A DNA stretch of 64,000 nucleotides from Flavobacteriales bacterium (GCA_016703005.1 JADJCX010000009.1:1-64000); one strand, 5' to 3'. Numbered from the stretch's first letter, positions 9,414-18,742 are shown. Numbers and translations: made by a program. The notes: generated by a model not told the origin, from the sequence alone.

Positions 9414-11207
9414 ATGATGCGACCGCCGTTGTTCCTGTCCTTGTCCGCGCCCGCGCTCGGACTGACAGCGTTGCTATTGCTCGCTGGCTGCGGCGGAAGC
9501 AAGTCCACGACAACCGTTCGCGGCGAGCACCCAACGGAGATCAGCGACAACGCACAAGCCAACACCAACCGAGCGAAGGTCACGGCGGCGTTCATGGCTG
9601 CCACACGTGCGCGCTTGATCGGCGACCTGCCCAACGCGGCCAAATTGTTCGAGGAGTGCTTGAAAATGGATCCGCAGAACGCTGCGGCCATGTTCGAACT
9701 GAGCAAGATCTACCACGGGGCGCAACAGTTCGATCGGGCGATGGAGCTGGCGAAAGGGGCTGTGGCGATCGACAAGGAGAACGTGTGGTACCAGTTCCTG
9801 CTCGCGGACCTTCTCCAGCAAAACAACCAGCCGGAAGAGGCGGTGAAGATCTACCGCACTATTACCCAGAAATGGCCGGAGAACTACGAGACCTGGTTCG
9901 ACCTGGCGCATACGCTGGCCTTCCTGGGAAAGGTGGACGAAGCGCAGCAGGTGTTCCGCGATCTCGAAAAGCGCATCGGCAGCAGCGACGAATTGGTGAT
10001 GGAGGAATATGGCATGCTGGCGCAGGCCGGCAAGACCGCCGAGGCGAAGACCTTGCTCGAGAACCAGCTCGCCAAGAACCCCGATAACCCGCAGTACCAC
10101 GGCATGCTCGGCGAACTGCTGGAGCAGATGGGCGACAACGAGGGCGCGGTGATGCACTTCAACAAAGTGCTGGAGCTGGACCCGAGCAACAGCATGGCGC
10201 GCTTAGCGTTGGCGGAGCACTACACGTCATCGGGGGATTTCGAGAAAGCATATGAGCAACTCTCACTGGTGTTCGGCGATGCCGATCTGGAGATCGACCC
10301 CAAGATGGGCGTGCTGCTAGGCTTCTATGAGAACACCCGCGCAACAGGCAGCGGCAACAGCGATCAGGAGACGATGCTTAAGAAGGCGTACGATCTGATC
10401 GATGTGCTGCAGCGTACCCATCCGGAAAGCGGTAAGCCCTACACGATCCGTGGCGACTTCTACCTGCGCGATGGAAAGCTGCTCGAAGCCCGCGACGAGT
10501 TCCGCAAGGCCGTGAATTACGAGCAGGACAAGTTCCCGATCTGGCAACAATTGGTGCAACTCGATTTCCAGTTGCGCGACTACCCCGGCACGCACGACGA
10601 TGCCTCGAAAGCCATCGAACTTTTCCCCACCGTACCCTACTTCTTCCTGCTCAATGGCCTTGCCTTGAACAATCTGAAACGCAGTGATGAAGCGGTGGAA
10701 ACCCTCATCGCCGGCCGCGACCTCGTAGTGGACGACAAACCCACGCTCGCTCAATTCTGGAGCAGCATCGGCGAAGCGCACAACGATGCCAAACGCTACC
10801 CGCAAAGCGATGAAGCCTTCGACCAAGCGTTGAAGCTTCAACCCGACGACGCCAACGCGCTGAACAACTGGGCGTACTACTTGAGCGTGCGCAACGAGCA
10901 ACTCGACAAGGCGGAGCGTATGAGCAAGCGCAGCAACGAACTGCAACCCGGGCAGGCCAGCTACGAGGACACTTATGCCTGGATCCTGTACCAGATGGGC
11001 CGCTACGGTGATGCCCGTGTTTGGATCGAAAAGGCAATGGCCAATGGCGGCGCTGCCGATGGCGTCGTGGTGGAGCACTACGGCGACATCCTCTTCAAGC
11101 TGGGCGAACCCACCGCCGCGCTCGATCAATGGAAAAAGGCACAAGGCCTCGCCGGCGCGAGCGATGAACTCGGAAGAAAAGTGAGCGAGGGCCGCTTGCC
11201 GGAATAA
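9414..11207 (+). CDS. TPR-repeat lipoprotein
   Basis: The N-terminus is a lipoprotein signal (LGLTALLLLAGCGG) with the lipidated Cys at about residue 24. About a dozen tetratricopeptide units follow from residue 60 to the end, for example repeats ending in MDPQNAAAMFELSK, LDPSNSMARLALAEHY and LQPDDANALNNWAYYLS. It probably works as an outer-membrane or periplasmic scaffold. ATG 9414 and ATG 9417 are adjacent; the second gives MRPPLF. The position between the nucleotidyltransferase and the DUF4292 and EnvC-like genes matches a gene order seen elsewhere in the phylum. Confidence 0.85.
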   Translation: MMRPPLFLSLSAPALGLTALLLLAGCGGSKSTTTVRGEHPTEISDNAQANTNRAKVTAAFMAATRARLIGDLPNAAKLFEECLKMDPQNAAAMFELSKIYHGAQQFDRAMELAKGAVAIDKENVWYQFLLADLLQQNNQPEEAVKIYRTITQKWPENYETWFDLAHTLAFLGKVDEAQQVFRDLEKRIGSSDELVMEEYGMLAQAGKTAEAKTLLENQLAKNPDNPQYHGMLGELLEQMGDNEGAVMHFNKVLELDPSNSMARLALAEHYTSSGDFEKAYEQLSLVFGDADLEIDPKMGVLLGFYENTRATGSGNSDQETMLKKAYDLIDVLQRTHPESGKPYTIRGDFYLRDGKLLEARDEFRKAVNYEQDKFPIWQQLVQLDFQLRDYPGTHDDASKAIELFPTVPYFFLLNGLALNNLKRSDEAVETLIAGRDLVVDDKPTLAQFWSSIGEAHNDAKRYPQSDEAFDQALKLQPDDANALNNWAYYLSVRNEQLDKAERMSKRSNELQPGQASYEDTYAWILYQMGRYGDARVWIEKAMANGGAADGVVVEHYGDILFKLGEPTAALDQWKKAQGLAGASDELGRKVSEGRLPE

Positions 11208-11215
11208 CTTCGGGC

Positions 11216-12106
11216 GTGTTGCGCGCGCTATCCATCATCCTCCTGTTATCCGTTGCGGCTTGTAAAACGCCGCTGCGGATCGTCAACCGCGATCTGCCAC
11301 CTCGTGGCGCCGATAAGTTGACCGAGCTGGTGGCCGCCAACATCGCTGACATCCGGTGGTACACGGCCAAAGCTGATATCACCGTAAGTGTTGACACGGG
11401 CGCAACAGGTAACTCAGAACAGAACTTCAACGCACAAGTGCGCTCGGTGCGCGACAGCGCGTTGTGGACATCCATTACCGCCGTGCTGGGCATCGAAGCA
11501 GCGCGCGTGCTCCTCACCAACGATAGCTTGAAGATCCTGGACCGCCTGCACGACACCTACTTCATCGGCGACTCGGCACAGGCGAAGGCACGATTCGGGT
11601 TGCAGCCCAGTCTTGGCTTATTGCAACAAGCATTGCTCGGCATGCCCATCGGATTCGATCCTTCGGAGAAATACAAGGCGGATCGCGACGACGGGCAGTA
11701 CGTGCTCACGAGCAAGGAGAAACGACGTTTCCGCCGCGCAGCGGAGGATATCACCGAAACCCCGGACAGCGCGGCCAGGCGCGATCGCGACATCAGCGAG
11801 CGACGCATGGAACGCACGCTGGAGAAGGCTGACGAACGGGGTGCCGTGGTGTACCGCTACTGGTTGGAACCCGATAGCTTCAGAGTGACCCGCGTACAGA
11901 TCACCGACCTGGCACGCGACCAGCAAGCTGATGTGCGTTATACGGAGCGTAGCACCGATGCCCACCACCTCCCTGTTGAGATCACCATCACCTTGGCCGA
12001 ACCGGGCCGTACTGCGCGCGGTACACTTGCCCTCAGTAAGATCCAGGTCGGTGAACCCCCGAACATTTCCTTCAAAGTCCCTGAGAAGTTCGGGCCCATG
12101 CCGTAG
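11216..12106 (+). CDS. DUF4292 family lipoprotein
   Basis: A 296-residue lipoprotein with signal IILLLSVAACKT. The DUF4292 region, found almost only in Bacteroidota, includes WTSITAVLGIEAARVLLTND, FIGDSAQAKARFG and the C-terminal GRTARGTLALSKIQV. The fold is thought to resemble LolA/LppX-type lipid or lipoprotein carriers, so a role in outer-membrane assembly is an inference. Translation starts at GTG 11216, nine bases after the TPR gene's stop, and the 3' end overlaps the EnvC-like gene, so the three are probably co-translated. Confidence 0.85.
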   Translation: MLRALSIILLLSVAACKTPLRIVNRDLPPRGADKLTELVAANIADIRWYTAKADITVSVDTGATGNSEQNFNAQVRSVRDSALWTSITAVLGIEAARVLLTNDSLKILDRLHDTYFIGDSAQAKARFGLQPSLGLLQQALLGMPIGFDPSEKYKADRDDGQYVLTSKEKRRFRRAAEDITETPDSAARRDRDISERRMERTLEKADERGAVVYRYWLEPDSFRVTRVQITDLARDQQADVRYTERSTDAHHLPVEITITLAEPGRTARGTLALSKIQVGEPPNISFKVPEKFGPMP

Positions 12107-13304
12107 GCTGCTCTTGGTCCTGCTCCTGCTATTGCCCCTTTGGACTCTCGCCCAGAGTAAGAAGGACCTGGAGAAGAAACGCGACGGCCTCGACAAGCAG
12201 ATCAAGACCACCGAGGCACTGATCTCGCAAGCGCGCAAGGAGCAGCGGCTAACCCAGGAACAACTTCAACTATTGGAGGCCCAGATCGGCCAGCGCAACG
12301 AGTTGATCGCCACCATGCACGGTGAGCTGAGCAAGGTGGAAGAACAGATCCGGGACGATGAAGCCGTGATCCGTTCGTTGGAACGTGACATGGTGGAATT
12401 GAAAGAGCGTTACGCACGAATGGTGCAGTTCGCCTACCGCAACCGCAATGCCTACGACCGGCTTTCGTACCTCTTTGCGGCCGAGAGCTTCACGCAGGCC
12501 TTCCGCCGCAGCCGCTACCTGAACCAGATCGCCGATCACCGCACCGATCAGGCGCGCCTCATCCTTGAAACCCAAACCTCGCTCACCACCAAGGTGGCCG
12601 CGTTGAAGGGTCAGAAACAGCAAAAGGCCGAGTTGCTCGGGGCCGAACTGAACGAGAAGAAGAAGCTCACGGCCGACAAGAGCGAACAGCAGAGCGCCCT
12701 AGCCGGATTGAAGAAGGAAGAAGGCAGGCTGAAGGAGCAGATGCGCAAACAGGAGAAGCAGCGTATCGATCTCGCCGAACGGATCAAGCGGATCATTGAG
12801 GACGAGATCCGTGGATCGAAACCGAAGGACAAGAACAGCTCGGTGAAGACCACCTACACCTTGACACCGGAAGCCAAACTGATCGGCGCCGACTTCGAGA
12901 AGAACCGTGGCAAACTGCCATGGCCGGTGGAGAAGGGTGTGATCTGCAGCGGCTTCGGAAAGCAGCCGCATCCCGTACTTAAGGGCATCATCATCGAGAA
13001 CAACGGTATCGACGTGTGCACGGAAAAAGGTGCGGCGGTGCGCGCCATCTTCAAGGGCGAGGTGAGCAGCATCATCGTGATACCCGGCGCGGGCAAAGCC
13101 GTGGTGGTGAACCATGGCGTGTACCGCACCGTTTACAGCAATCTGCGCGAGGCCAACGTGAACAAAGGCGACAAGTTGGAGACCAAAGGCAGTATTGGCA
13201 CGGTGCTGACGGAGGACGGCCGCAGCGTGGCCCACATCGAGATCTGGAAGATCACCAGCGAAGGCTTGGTGAAGGTGGACCCGGCACCTTGGCTCTTCAA
13301 GTAA
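12051..13304 (+). CDS. EnvC-like murein hydrolase activator (coiled coil plus M23/LytM domain)
   Basis: A secreted protein that would activate amidases at the septum. A Leu-rich signal peptide (LLLVLLLLLPLWTLAQS) is followed by about 220 residues of coiled coil (SKKDLEKKRDGLDKQIK through KEEGRLKEQMRKQEKQR). A C-terminal LytM-like domain follows (LPWPVEKGVICSGFGKQPHP, GIDVCTEKGAAVRAIFKGEV). In that domain the usual HxxxD and HxH zinc ligands are degenerate (GIDVCTEKG, HIEIWK), as in EnvC-type activators that lack enzyme activity. No ATG is available. GTG 12051 gives a basic n-region and overlaps the upstream gene by 56 bases; CTG 12081 and TTG 12114 are alternatives. Confidence 0.82.
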   Translation: MNPRTFPSKSLRSSGPCRRLLLVLLLLLPLWTLAQSKKDLEKKRDGLDKQIKTTEALISQARKEQRLTQEQLQLLEAQIGQRNELIATMHGELSKVEEQIRDDEAVIRSLERDMVELKERYARMVQFAYRNRNAYDRLSYLFAAESFTQAFRRSRYLNQIADHRTDQARLILETQTSLTTKVAALKGQKQQKAELLGAELNEKKKLTADKSEQQSALAGLKKEEGRLKEQMRKQEKQRIDLAERIKRIIEDEIRGSKPKDKNSSVKTTYTLTPEAKLIGADFEKNRGKLPWPVEKGVICSGFGKQPHPVLKGIIIENNGIDVCTEKGAAVRAIFKGEVSSIIVIPGAGKAVVVNHGVYRTVYSNLREANVNKGDKLETKGSIGTVLTEDGRSVAHIEIWKITSEGLVKVDPAPWLFK

Positions 13305-13357
13305 GCCAGCACCCGCACCGGACAAGTCAGCGGAGCCAGACAACCGCAGCCCCGCCC

Positions 13358-13365
13358 TACCTTCA
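13358..13365 (+). promoter_or_regulatory. -7 promoter box (TACCTTCA) for tatA
   Basis: Near-consensus Bacteroidota -7 element 44 bases before the tatA start. Confidence 0.4.
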
Positions 13366-13409
13366 CCGCCGCAATTCCGGCACTACCAACTACCGGAAGG
13401 AACACCACC

Positions 13410-13583
13410 ATGGGAATCGGATTCAAGGAGATCCTCGTCATCGCGCTGATCGTTGTTATTCTCTTCGGCGCCAAGCGCATCCCCGAACTGATGAAAGGCT
13501 TGGGCCGCGGGATCAAGGATTTCAAGGACGCCAGCAAAGGCGAAGAACCTTCCAAGGAGACTTCCAAGGAAGAAGTGAAGTGA
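13410..13583 (+). CDS. tatA: Sec-independent translocase subunit TatA
   Basis: A 57-residue protein of the twin-arginine translocation pore in the inner membrane. The single N-terminal helix (EILVIALIVVILFGAKRIPE) with the FGxxxxPE hinge is diagnostic. An amphipathic helix (LMKGLGRGIKDFKDA) and a short charged Glu/Lys/Ser tail follow. The start ATG 13410 is preceded by GGAAGGAA, a good purine-rich ribosome site. Its length sits at the lower limit for the family and matches other Bacteroidota TatA proteins. No tatC is in the window. Confidence 0.93.
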   Translation: MGIGFKEILVIALIVVILFGAKRIPELMKGLGRGIKDFKDASKGEEPSKETSKEEVK

Positions 13584-13596
13584 GCTTCAGCTGAGC

Positions 13597-13635
13597 GCCT
13601 CTGCCCCTCTCCATTGGTGAGGGGGCGCCAGAGGC
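13597..13635 (+). repeat. Imperfect palindromic repeat between tatA and gatA
   Basis: Outer arms GCCTCTG/CAGAGGC enclose inner arms CCCCTC/GAGGGG around a short ATTGG loop, giving a long GC-rich hairpin. The inner core TGCCCCTCTCC also occurs at 52526-52560, and a near version at 51640-51680. It may terminate tatA transcription, but there is no T run, so I class it as an interspersed repeat. It ends ten bases before the gatA start codon. Confidence 0.6.
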
Positions 13636-13645
13636 AACCTATACC

Positions 13646-15058
13646 ATGAGCATCGTTCATCCACGCACACACGGCGAGGCGAAACAAGCCTTGGCCAATG
13701 GTGCATCCGTTGCCGACATCGTGCAGTCATCGCTCGATGCAGCAACGCACAACGCCAGTCTCAACGCGTTCCGCGAGCTCTTCCCGGAAAGCGCTTTGCG
13801 CAAGGCCGCCGAAGTGGATGCGAAACTGAAAGCCGGCACCGCTGGCCCATTGGCCGGTATGACCGTAAGCCTGAAGGACAACTTGTGCTACAAGGATCAC
13901 AAGGCCGGAGCCTCATCGAAGATCCTCGAAGGTTTTACCAGTCCATATAGCGCCACGGTCGTTGAACGGTTGCTCGCCGCCGATGCGGTGGTGATCGGCC
14001 GCACCAACTGCGACGAGTTCGCCATGGGCAGCAGCAACGAGAACAGCGCGTACGGCAGCGTGAACCATCCCCTGGATCATAAGAAAGTCCCGGGTGGAAG
14101 CAGTGGCGGTGCAGCCGTGAGCGTGGCCGCCAACATCTGTCATGTGGCCTTGGGCAGTGATACCGGTGGAAGCATCCGCCAACCGGCGGCGTTCACCGGA
14201 ACGGTCGGCTTCAAACCAACGTACGGTCGGGTGAGCCGATATGGCTTGATCGCCTTCGCTTCATCGTTCGACCAGATCGGGCCGTTCGCGCACAACGTGG
14301 AGGATACCACAACCATCTATCAGGCCATTGCCGGAGCGGATGAGCGCGATAGCACCAGCAGTCGCAAACCGCAGGGACCGATAGCGCTTGCGCATCCCGG
14401 GAAACTGCGCATCGCCTATTACCGTGAAGGATTGGAACGCCCGGGCATGGACCCCGAAGTGGTCAAGCATCTGCAACAGACCATCGACCGGTTGAAAGCC
14501 GATGGCCACACCTTGGTGCCTGCGGAATTGCCAATGCTCGACCACTTGGTGCCGACGTACTACATCCTCGCAACGGCCGAAGCCAGCAGCAACCTCGCGC
14601 GCTTCGATGGGATCCGCTACGGACATCGCAGCAAGGCGGCCGTTGGCATCGACGATACCTACAAAAAGAGCCGAACCGAAGGCTTTGGGCCTGAAGTGAA
14701 ACGCCGGATCCTGCTGGGCACCTTCGTCCTGAGCGCCGGCTACTACGATGCGTACTATGCGAAGGCCATGCGTGTGCGAAGGCTGATCCGCGACAACACG
14801 TTGAAGCTGTTCAACGATGTGGATCTGGTGCTGATGCCCACCACGCCGATCACTGCGTTCGACCAAGGTGCGCTGAGCAACGATCCCATCGCGATGTATC
14901 TGCAGGACATCTTCACGGTACAAGCGAACCTCGCGGGCACACCGGCCATCAGTTTGCCGACAGCCATGCACAACAACGGTCTTCCCATCGGCGTGCAACT
15001 GATGGCCAAGCCGTTCGATGAGGCGCTATTGCTCGGGGCGGCAAAGCACTTGTTCTGA
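13646..15058 (+). CDS. gatA: Asp-tRNA(Asn)/Glu-tRNA(Gln) amidotransferase subunit A
   Basis: Releases ammonia from glutamine for transamidation of mischarged Glu-tRNA(Gln) or Asp-tRNA(Asn). The amidase signature is intact, with the Ser-cisSer-Lys triad at K77 (SLKDN), S152 (GGSSGG) and S176 (DTGGSIRQP). Further conserved blocks are GRTNCDEFAMGSSNE, GFKPTYGRVSRYGL and FDQIGPF. At 470 residues it is a typical length. gatB and gatC are not in the window, so the subunits are unlinked, as is common in the phylum. Confidence 0.96.
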   Translation: MSIVHPRTHGEAKQALANGASVADIVQSSLDAATHNASLNAFRELFPESALRKAAEVDAKLKAGTAGPLAGMTVSLKDNLCYKDHKAGASSKILEGFTSPYSATVVERLLAADAVVIGRTNCDEFAMGSSNENSAYGSVNHPLDHKKVPGGSSGGAAVSVAANICHVALGSDTGGSIRQPAAFTGTVGFKPTYGRVSRYGLIAFASSFDQIGPFAHNVEDTTTIYQAIAGADERDSTSSRKPQGPIALAHPGKLRIAYYREGLERPGMDPEVVKHLQQTIDRLKADGHTLVPAELPMLDHLVPTYYILATAEASSNLARFDGIRYGHRSKAAVGIDDTYKKSRTEGFGPEVKRRILLGTFVLSAGYYDAYYAKAMRVRRLIRDNTLKLFNDVDLVLMPTTPITAFDQGALSNDPIAMYLQDIFTVQANLAGTPAISLPTAMHNNGLPIGVQLMAKPFDEALLLGAAKHLF

Positions 15059-15145
15059 ATTGTGCGCCGCAGCCGCGTTTCCCGTACGAGCATGCAGCAA
15101 ACGCACTCGGGCACTGGACACGCACGGGCAGTTTGCCGCAGGCCC

Positions 15146-16438
15146 CTAGTCCAGAATGATCCGCTCCCCGGCTGATCGCCCTCCATGGCCGACGATCACA
15201 TCGTACGTACCAGGCCCGGCGGCGCTGAGCGTTACCGTGAAGGTGCCTGGCCGTAGTCGGTGCTTTGGCGTGAAAATGCGACCGCCTTGCTGGATGATCA
15301 AAAAGGCAGACTTGGGGACTTGGCCAGTGATCTCCAATCTCAAAACACCCTTTGCGACATCAGGGAACACTTTCGCTTTGAACCCCTTTTTCACCCTCCC
15401 CCGTTTGCCACCGCGAACCGTTATCTGTTCCGCCGGTCGATCGTATCGAACCACATCCGAGCTATCCACGGTCTGTACTTCATCCATTGCTGAACTAAAG
15501 CGCGGTTCGATGACCGCACCGGATCTCTCAACCACATCCTTCGCCGCAAGTTCGCGCCAGATCCGCACATGATCCACCACCATGTCGGTGATCGGCTCCA
15601 TAGGATCCTCGGGACCTGGCCCGAACGGGCAGCCCTTGCACGTATTGGCCAAAGCATTCTGAAGAATGATCCGCTCCGGAACAAGCAGCGCACCTTCCCA
15701 TTCAGCGCATTGCTCCCCGTTCAGGTACCAGCGTAGCGCATCCGGCCGCCACTCTCCCATGTAGTCATTGAAACCTTCCGCGAGATCGCCACTGGCGCGT
15801 TTCCAAAGGCCGAAGGCCTTCCAGTTCACCCCCAACCACAGGCCGAACTTCCCCAAGGGATTGCGGTAATCCACACATGCCCTGCCCGGGCAGTGTACAT
15901 CCACATGGAATTGGTCGGTTTTCTCGCCCTTCGCCTCCAGGATATCGAACTCTTCGTTTGGCTGTCCGCCGAACAGCCAGAAGGACGGCCATGCGCCTTG
16001 CCCTTTCGGGAGCCGTATGCGCGCCTCAAAGAGACCGAATTGATAAGGCTCCCTGCTCACGAGCATGCCGCTCGTGTACTTCCAAGTCCGCAGATTCGGG
16101 CCGCCATCACCCAAGCGCGCTGAATCTCCTTCGTACTCGATCCCGCGCGCGGTGACATCCTCCCTTCGCAACTGGATCCGCAGGGTTCCATCACCAAGCA
16201 CGAAGTTCCGCCCATCGGTGTTGTAATCCTGCATGTGGGTACCGTGGTGGTTGCGTCGGCCATCACTGCTATTCGTCCACACTCGGCCATCCACCTCGCC
16301 GCCACTGAACTCATCACCGCCGGCATAGACATAGCGCTCCAGCGTATCCTCCATGAACCACCACCACTGGCTGGGCGCTTGGGCGCGACAGGTCGTGGAA
16401 AGAGCAAGGATGATGAGCAGGTGGCCGAAGCGTTCCAT
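15146..16438 (-). CDS. Secreted glycoside hydrolase family 16 (beta-glucanase-like)
   Basis: Would cleave beta-1,3 or beta-1,4 glucans or galactans outside the cell. A signal peptide (LLIILALSTTCRAQA) precedes a GH16 jelly-roll domain covering about residues 35-310. The catalytic motif is EFDILE near residue 162-167, with the first Glu as nucleophile and the last as acid/base. Other family features are GLFEARIRLPKGQGAWPSFW and YMGEWRPDALRWYLNGE. A C-terminal beta domain of about 110 residues ends TYDVIVGHGG then RIILD; it resembles a sorting or carbohydrate-binding module, but I cannot assign it. No SusCD pair is adjacent, so the substrate stays open. Confidence 0.9.
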   Translation of the reverse strand: MERFGHLLIILALSTTCRAQAPSQWWWFMEDTLERYVYAGGDEFSGGEVDGRVWTNSSDGRRNHHGTHMQDYNTDGRNFVLGDGTLRIQLRREDVTARGIEYEGDSARLGDGGPNLRTWKYTSGMLVSREPYQFGLFEARIRLPKGQGAWPSFWLFGGQPNEEFDILEAKGEKTDQFHVDVHCPGRACVDYRNPLGKFGLWLGVNWKAFGLWKRASGDLAEGFNDYMGEWRPDALRWYLNGEQCAEWEGALLVPERIILQNALANTCKGCPFGPGPEDPMEPITDMVVDHVRIWRELAAKDVVERSGAVIEPRFSSAMDEVQTVDSSDVVRYDRPAEQITVRGGKRGRVKKGFKAKVFPDVAKGVLRLEITGQVPKSAFLIIQQGGRIFTPKHRLRPGTFTVTLSAAGPGTYDVIVGHGGRSAGERIILD

Positions 16439-16456
16439 GGTTCGATGACAACGGCC

Positions 16457-16464
16457 TGAAAGTA
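16457..16464 (-). promoter_or_regulatory. -7 promoter box (TACTTTCA) for the GH16 gene
   Basis: Minus-strand -7 element 18 bases before the GH16 start. It is divergent with the plus-strand box at 16492. Confidence 0.5.
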
Positions 16465-16491
16465 GTTGGGCAGCTCTTCCAACGGTCCTTC

Positions 16492-16499
16492 TACATTTG
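16492..16499 (+). promoter_or_regulatory. -7 promoter box (TACATTTG) for the DUF4290 gene
   Basis: An exact match to TAnnTTTG, 80 bases upstream of the DUF4290 ATG and divergent from the GH16 promoter. Confidence 0.5.
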
Positions 16500-16579
16500 G
16501 CCTAGCATCCAACGGAGCATTTGCCCCGCACTTCCGCCAACCGGCGGATCCGCCTCCTTACCGTACCGATCCCGTCAGC

Positions 16580-17266
16580 ATGTCACCGAAAGCGACCGAA
16601 CAAGTTCTACCGTTCGACTACAACCCCCAGCGCCCGCGCCTCATCATTCCCGAATACGGCCGCCACGTGCAGCGTATGGTGGAGCACTGCATGACGGTGG
16701 AGGACCGTGCCGAGCGCACGCGCTTGGCCAAAGCGATCATCCATGTGATCGGCTTCCTCAGTCCCCAGTTGCGCAACAATGAGGATGGCGACCGTACACT
16801 ATGGGACCACCTCTACATCATGAGCGAATTCAAGCTCGATGTGGACGGACCGTTCCCGAAGCCTTCACCGGAGGAACTGGAGAGCAAACCTTCGCCGGTG
16901 CCGTATCCGAAGACGAAGATCAAGTACGGCCACTACGGCAAAATGGTGGAGCGTTTCATTGCGAAGTGCGATGAGATGGAGGCCGGGCCCGTGAAGGACC
17001 ACTTCACAACGGTGATCGCCAACATTATGAAGAAGCACTTCGTGGTGTGGAACCGCGATAGCATCAGCGATGGCACCATCATCAAGGACCTGCACGAGTT
17101 GAGCGGCGGAAAGCTGCGCTTGGCACCAGATGCCCAATTAGTAAGCGCACAGGACATCCAGCGCCTGCAGCAGAGCGGCCCCCGCAACGTGGAGCAGCCA
17201 CAACGCCGAGGAGGTGGCGGAGGTGGCAAGAAGCGTTACCGCAACAAGCGGAAGAACAGGTACTGA
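16580..17266 (+). CDS. DUF4290 domain protein
   Basis: A 228-residue cytoplasmic protein of the Bacteroidota-specific DUF4290 family. Recognised blocks are DYNPQRPRLIIPEYGRHVQ, MVEHCMTVEDRAERT and HDHFTTVIANxMKK-like segments (VKDHFTTVIANIMKKHF), followed by LHELSGGKLRL. The tail is basic and glycine-rich (RRGGGGGGKKRYRNKRK), suggesting nucleic-acid or ribosome contact, which is inference. It precedes murA in the same direction, a pairing I recall from other members of the phylum. Confidence 0.88.
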   Translation: MSPKATEQVLPFDYNPQRPRLIIPEYGRHVQRMVEHCMTVEDRAERTRLAKAIIHVIGFLSPQLRNNEDGDRTLWDHLYIMSEFKLDVDGPFPKPSPEELESKPSPVPYPKTKIKYGHYGKMVERFIAKCDEMEAGPVKDHFTTVIANIMKKHFVVWNRDSISDGTIIKDLHELSGGKLRLAPDAQLVSAQDIQRLQQSGPRNVEQPQRRGGGGGGKKRYRNKRKNRY

Positions 17267-17385
17267 GGCCATGTGCAGATGTGGGAGATGCGGAAATGAA
17301 TTCCGCCTCTCCGATAACATCGCTCCGTTCATAGCCGTGTGCCGTTGCAGTGCGCAGGCCCTGCGCTGCGTTGTTGCTTCGCGCC

Positions 17386-18693
17386 ATGGGAAGTTTCAAG
17401 ATCGAAGGCGGCCGCAGGCTGAAGGGTGAGGTGGTGCCACAGGGCGCCAAGAACGAGGCGTTGCAGATCCTCTGCGCAGTGCTGCTCACGGCAGAGCCGA
17501 TGACGATACACAACGTGCCGGACATCGTTGACGTGAACAAGCTGATCGACCTGTTGAAGGCAATGGGCGTGAGCGTTGAGAAGTTGGGAGTAGGCTCCTA
17601 TCGCTTCATGGCGAAGTCGGTGAACCTCGAGTTCTTCCTGGATCCCGAATACAAAGCACTTGGTGGAAGCCTGCGCGGAAGCGTGATGGTGGCAGGCCCC
17701 GCGTTGGCCCGTTTCGGTCGCGGATACATCCCCAGCCCGGGTGGCGACAAGATCGGGCGGCGGCGTATGGACACGCACTTCACGGGCTTCGAGCGGCTCG
17801 GCGCCGAGATCAAGTACGACGCGAAGGATGGTTTCTACCGTGCTGAAGGGAAGAACCTCAAGGGCGCCTACATGCTCTTGGACGAAGCCAGCGTTACCGG
17901 TACCGCCAACATTGTCATGGCCGCCGTGATGGCCGAAGGGCGCACCACCATCTTCAATGCGGCGTGCGAGCCCTACCTGCAACAGCTCTGCAACATGCTG
18001 GTGCGCATGGGCGCGAAGATCCAAGGCATCGGCAGCAATATGCTGCACATCGATGGTGTGAAGGAACTCGGTGGCACCGAGCACCGCATGCTACCGGACA
18101 TGATCGAGATCGGCTCCTTCATCGGCCTGGCTGCGATGACGCGCAGCGAGATCACGATCAAGGATACGGGCTATGACCACTTGGGCGTGATCCCGGAAGT
18201 ATTCAGGAAACTCGGCATCGCGGTGGTGCGCAACGGCGACGACATTTTCATCCCGGCGCAGGAGCATTACACCATCACCAAGTTCATCGATGGCAGCAAC
18301 ATGATCGTGGCCGATGCGCCCTGGCCGGGTTTCACGCCCGATCTCTTGAGTATTGTATTGGTAACGGCGGTGCAGGCGAAAGGCAGCGTGCTCATTCACC
18401 AGAAGATGTTCGAGAGCCGCCTGTTCTTCACCGACAAACTGATCGAGATGGGCGCGCAGATCACATTGTGCGATCCGCACCGCGCGCTGGTGATCGGCCA
18501 CGATTTCCAGATGCCGCTGCGCGCCATCCGCATGACCAGTCCTGACATCCGCGCTGGTGTATCGCTGCTCATTGCCGCGCTCAGCGCGGAAGGCACAAGC
18601 ACCATCGACAACATCGAGCAGATCCGCCGTGGCTACCAGAACATCGAAGGGCGGTTGAACGCGCTGGGTGCGCGGATCACGGTCATGGACTGA
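17386..18693 (+). CDS. murA: UDP-N-acetylglucosamine 1-carboxyvinyltransferase
   Basis: First committed step of peptidoglycan synthesis: transfers enolpyruvate from PEP to UDP-GlcNAc in the cytoplasm. The conserved Lys region is QGAKNEAL, and GRRRMDTHFTGFERLGA, FIGLAAMT and RGYQNIEGRL-type blocks follow. The active-site loop reads PSPGGDKIGRRR with Asp at residue 121, where most bacteria have the Cys that fosfomycin alkylates. ATG 17386 (MGSFKIEGGRRLKGEV) fits the family N-terminus better than the upstream in-frame extension. Length 435 is normal. Confidence 0.96.
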   Translation: MGSFKIEGGRRLKGEVVPQGAKNEALQILCAVLLTAEPMTIHNVPDIVDVNKLIDLLKAMGVSVEKLGVGSYRFMAKSVNLEFFLDPEYKALGGSLRGSVMVAGPALARFGRGYIPSPGGDKIGRRRMDTHFTGFERLGAEIKYDAKDGFYRAEGKNLKGAYMLLDEASVTGTANIVMAAVMAEGRTTIFNAACEPYLQQLCNMLVRMGAKIQGIGSNMLHIDGVKELGGTEHRMLPDMIEIGSFIGLAAMTRSEITIKDTGYDHLGVIPEVFRKLGIAVVRNGDDIFIPAQEHYTITKFIDGSNMIVADAPWPGFTPDLLSIVLVTAVQAKGSVLIHQKMFESRLFFTDKLIEMGAQITLCDPHRALVIGHDFQMPLRAIRMTSPDIRAGVSLLIAALSAEGTSTIDNIEQIRRGYQNIEGRLNALGARITVMD

Positions 18694-18722
18694 GTTCCGC
18701 TGCGATCGTATTCATGCAGTGC

Positions 18723-18730
18723 TACTTTCG
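18723..18730 (+). promoter_or_regulatory. -7 promoter box (TACTTTCG) of the riboswitch transcript
   Basis: Consensus -7 element ending 13 bases before the first conserved riboswitch base. This spacing fits transcription starting just ahead of the aptamer. Confidence 0.65.
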
Positions 18731-18742
18731 CCCCCGACTCAC

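Noticed and set aside
12931..13304. EnvC-like LytM domain as an active metallopeptidase
   Set aside because: The zinc-binding HxxxD and HxH motifs are not visible, so an activator role is more likely. The intact peptidase is at 58716-59687.
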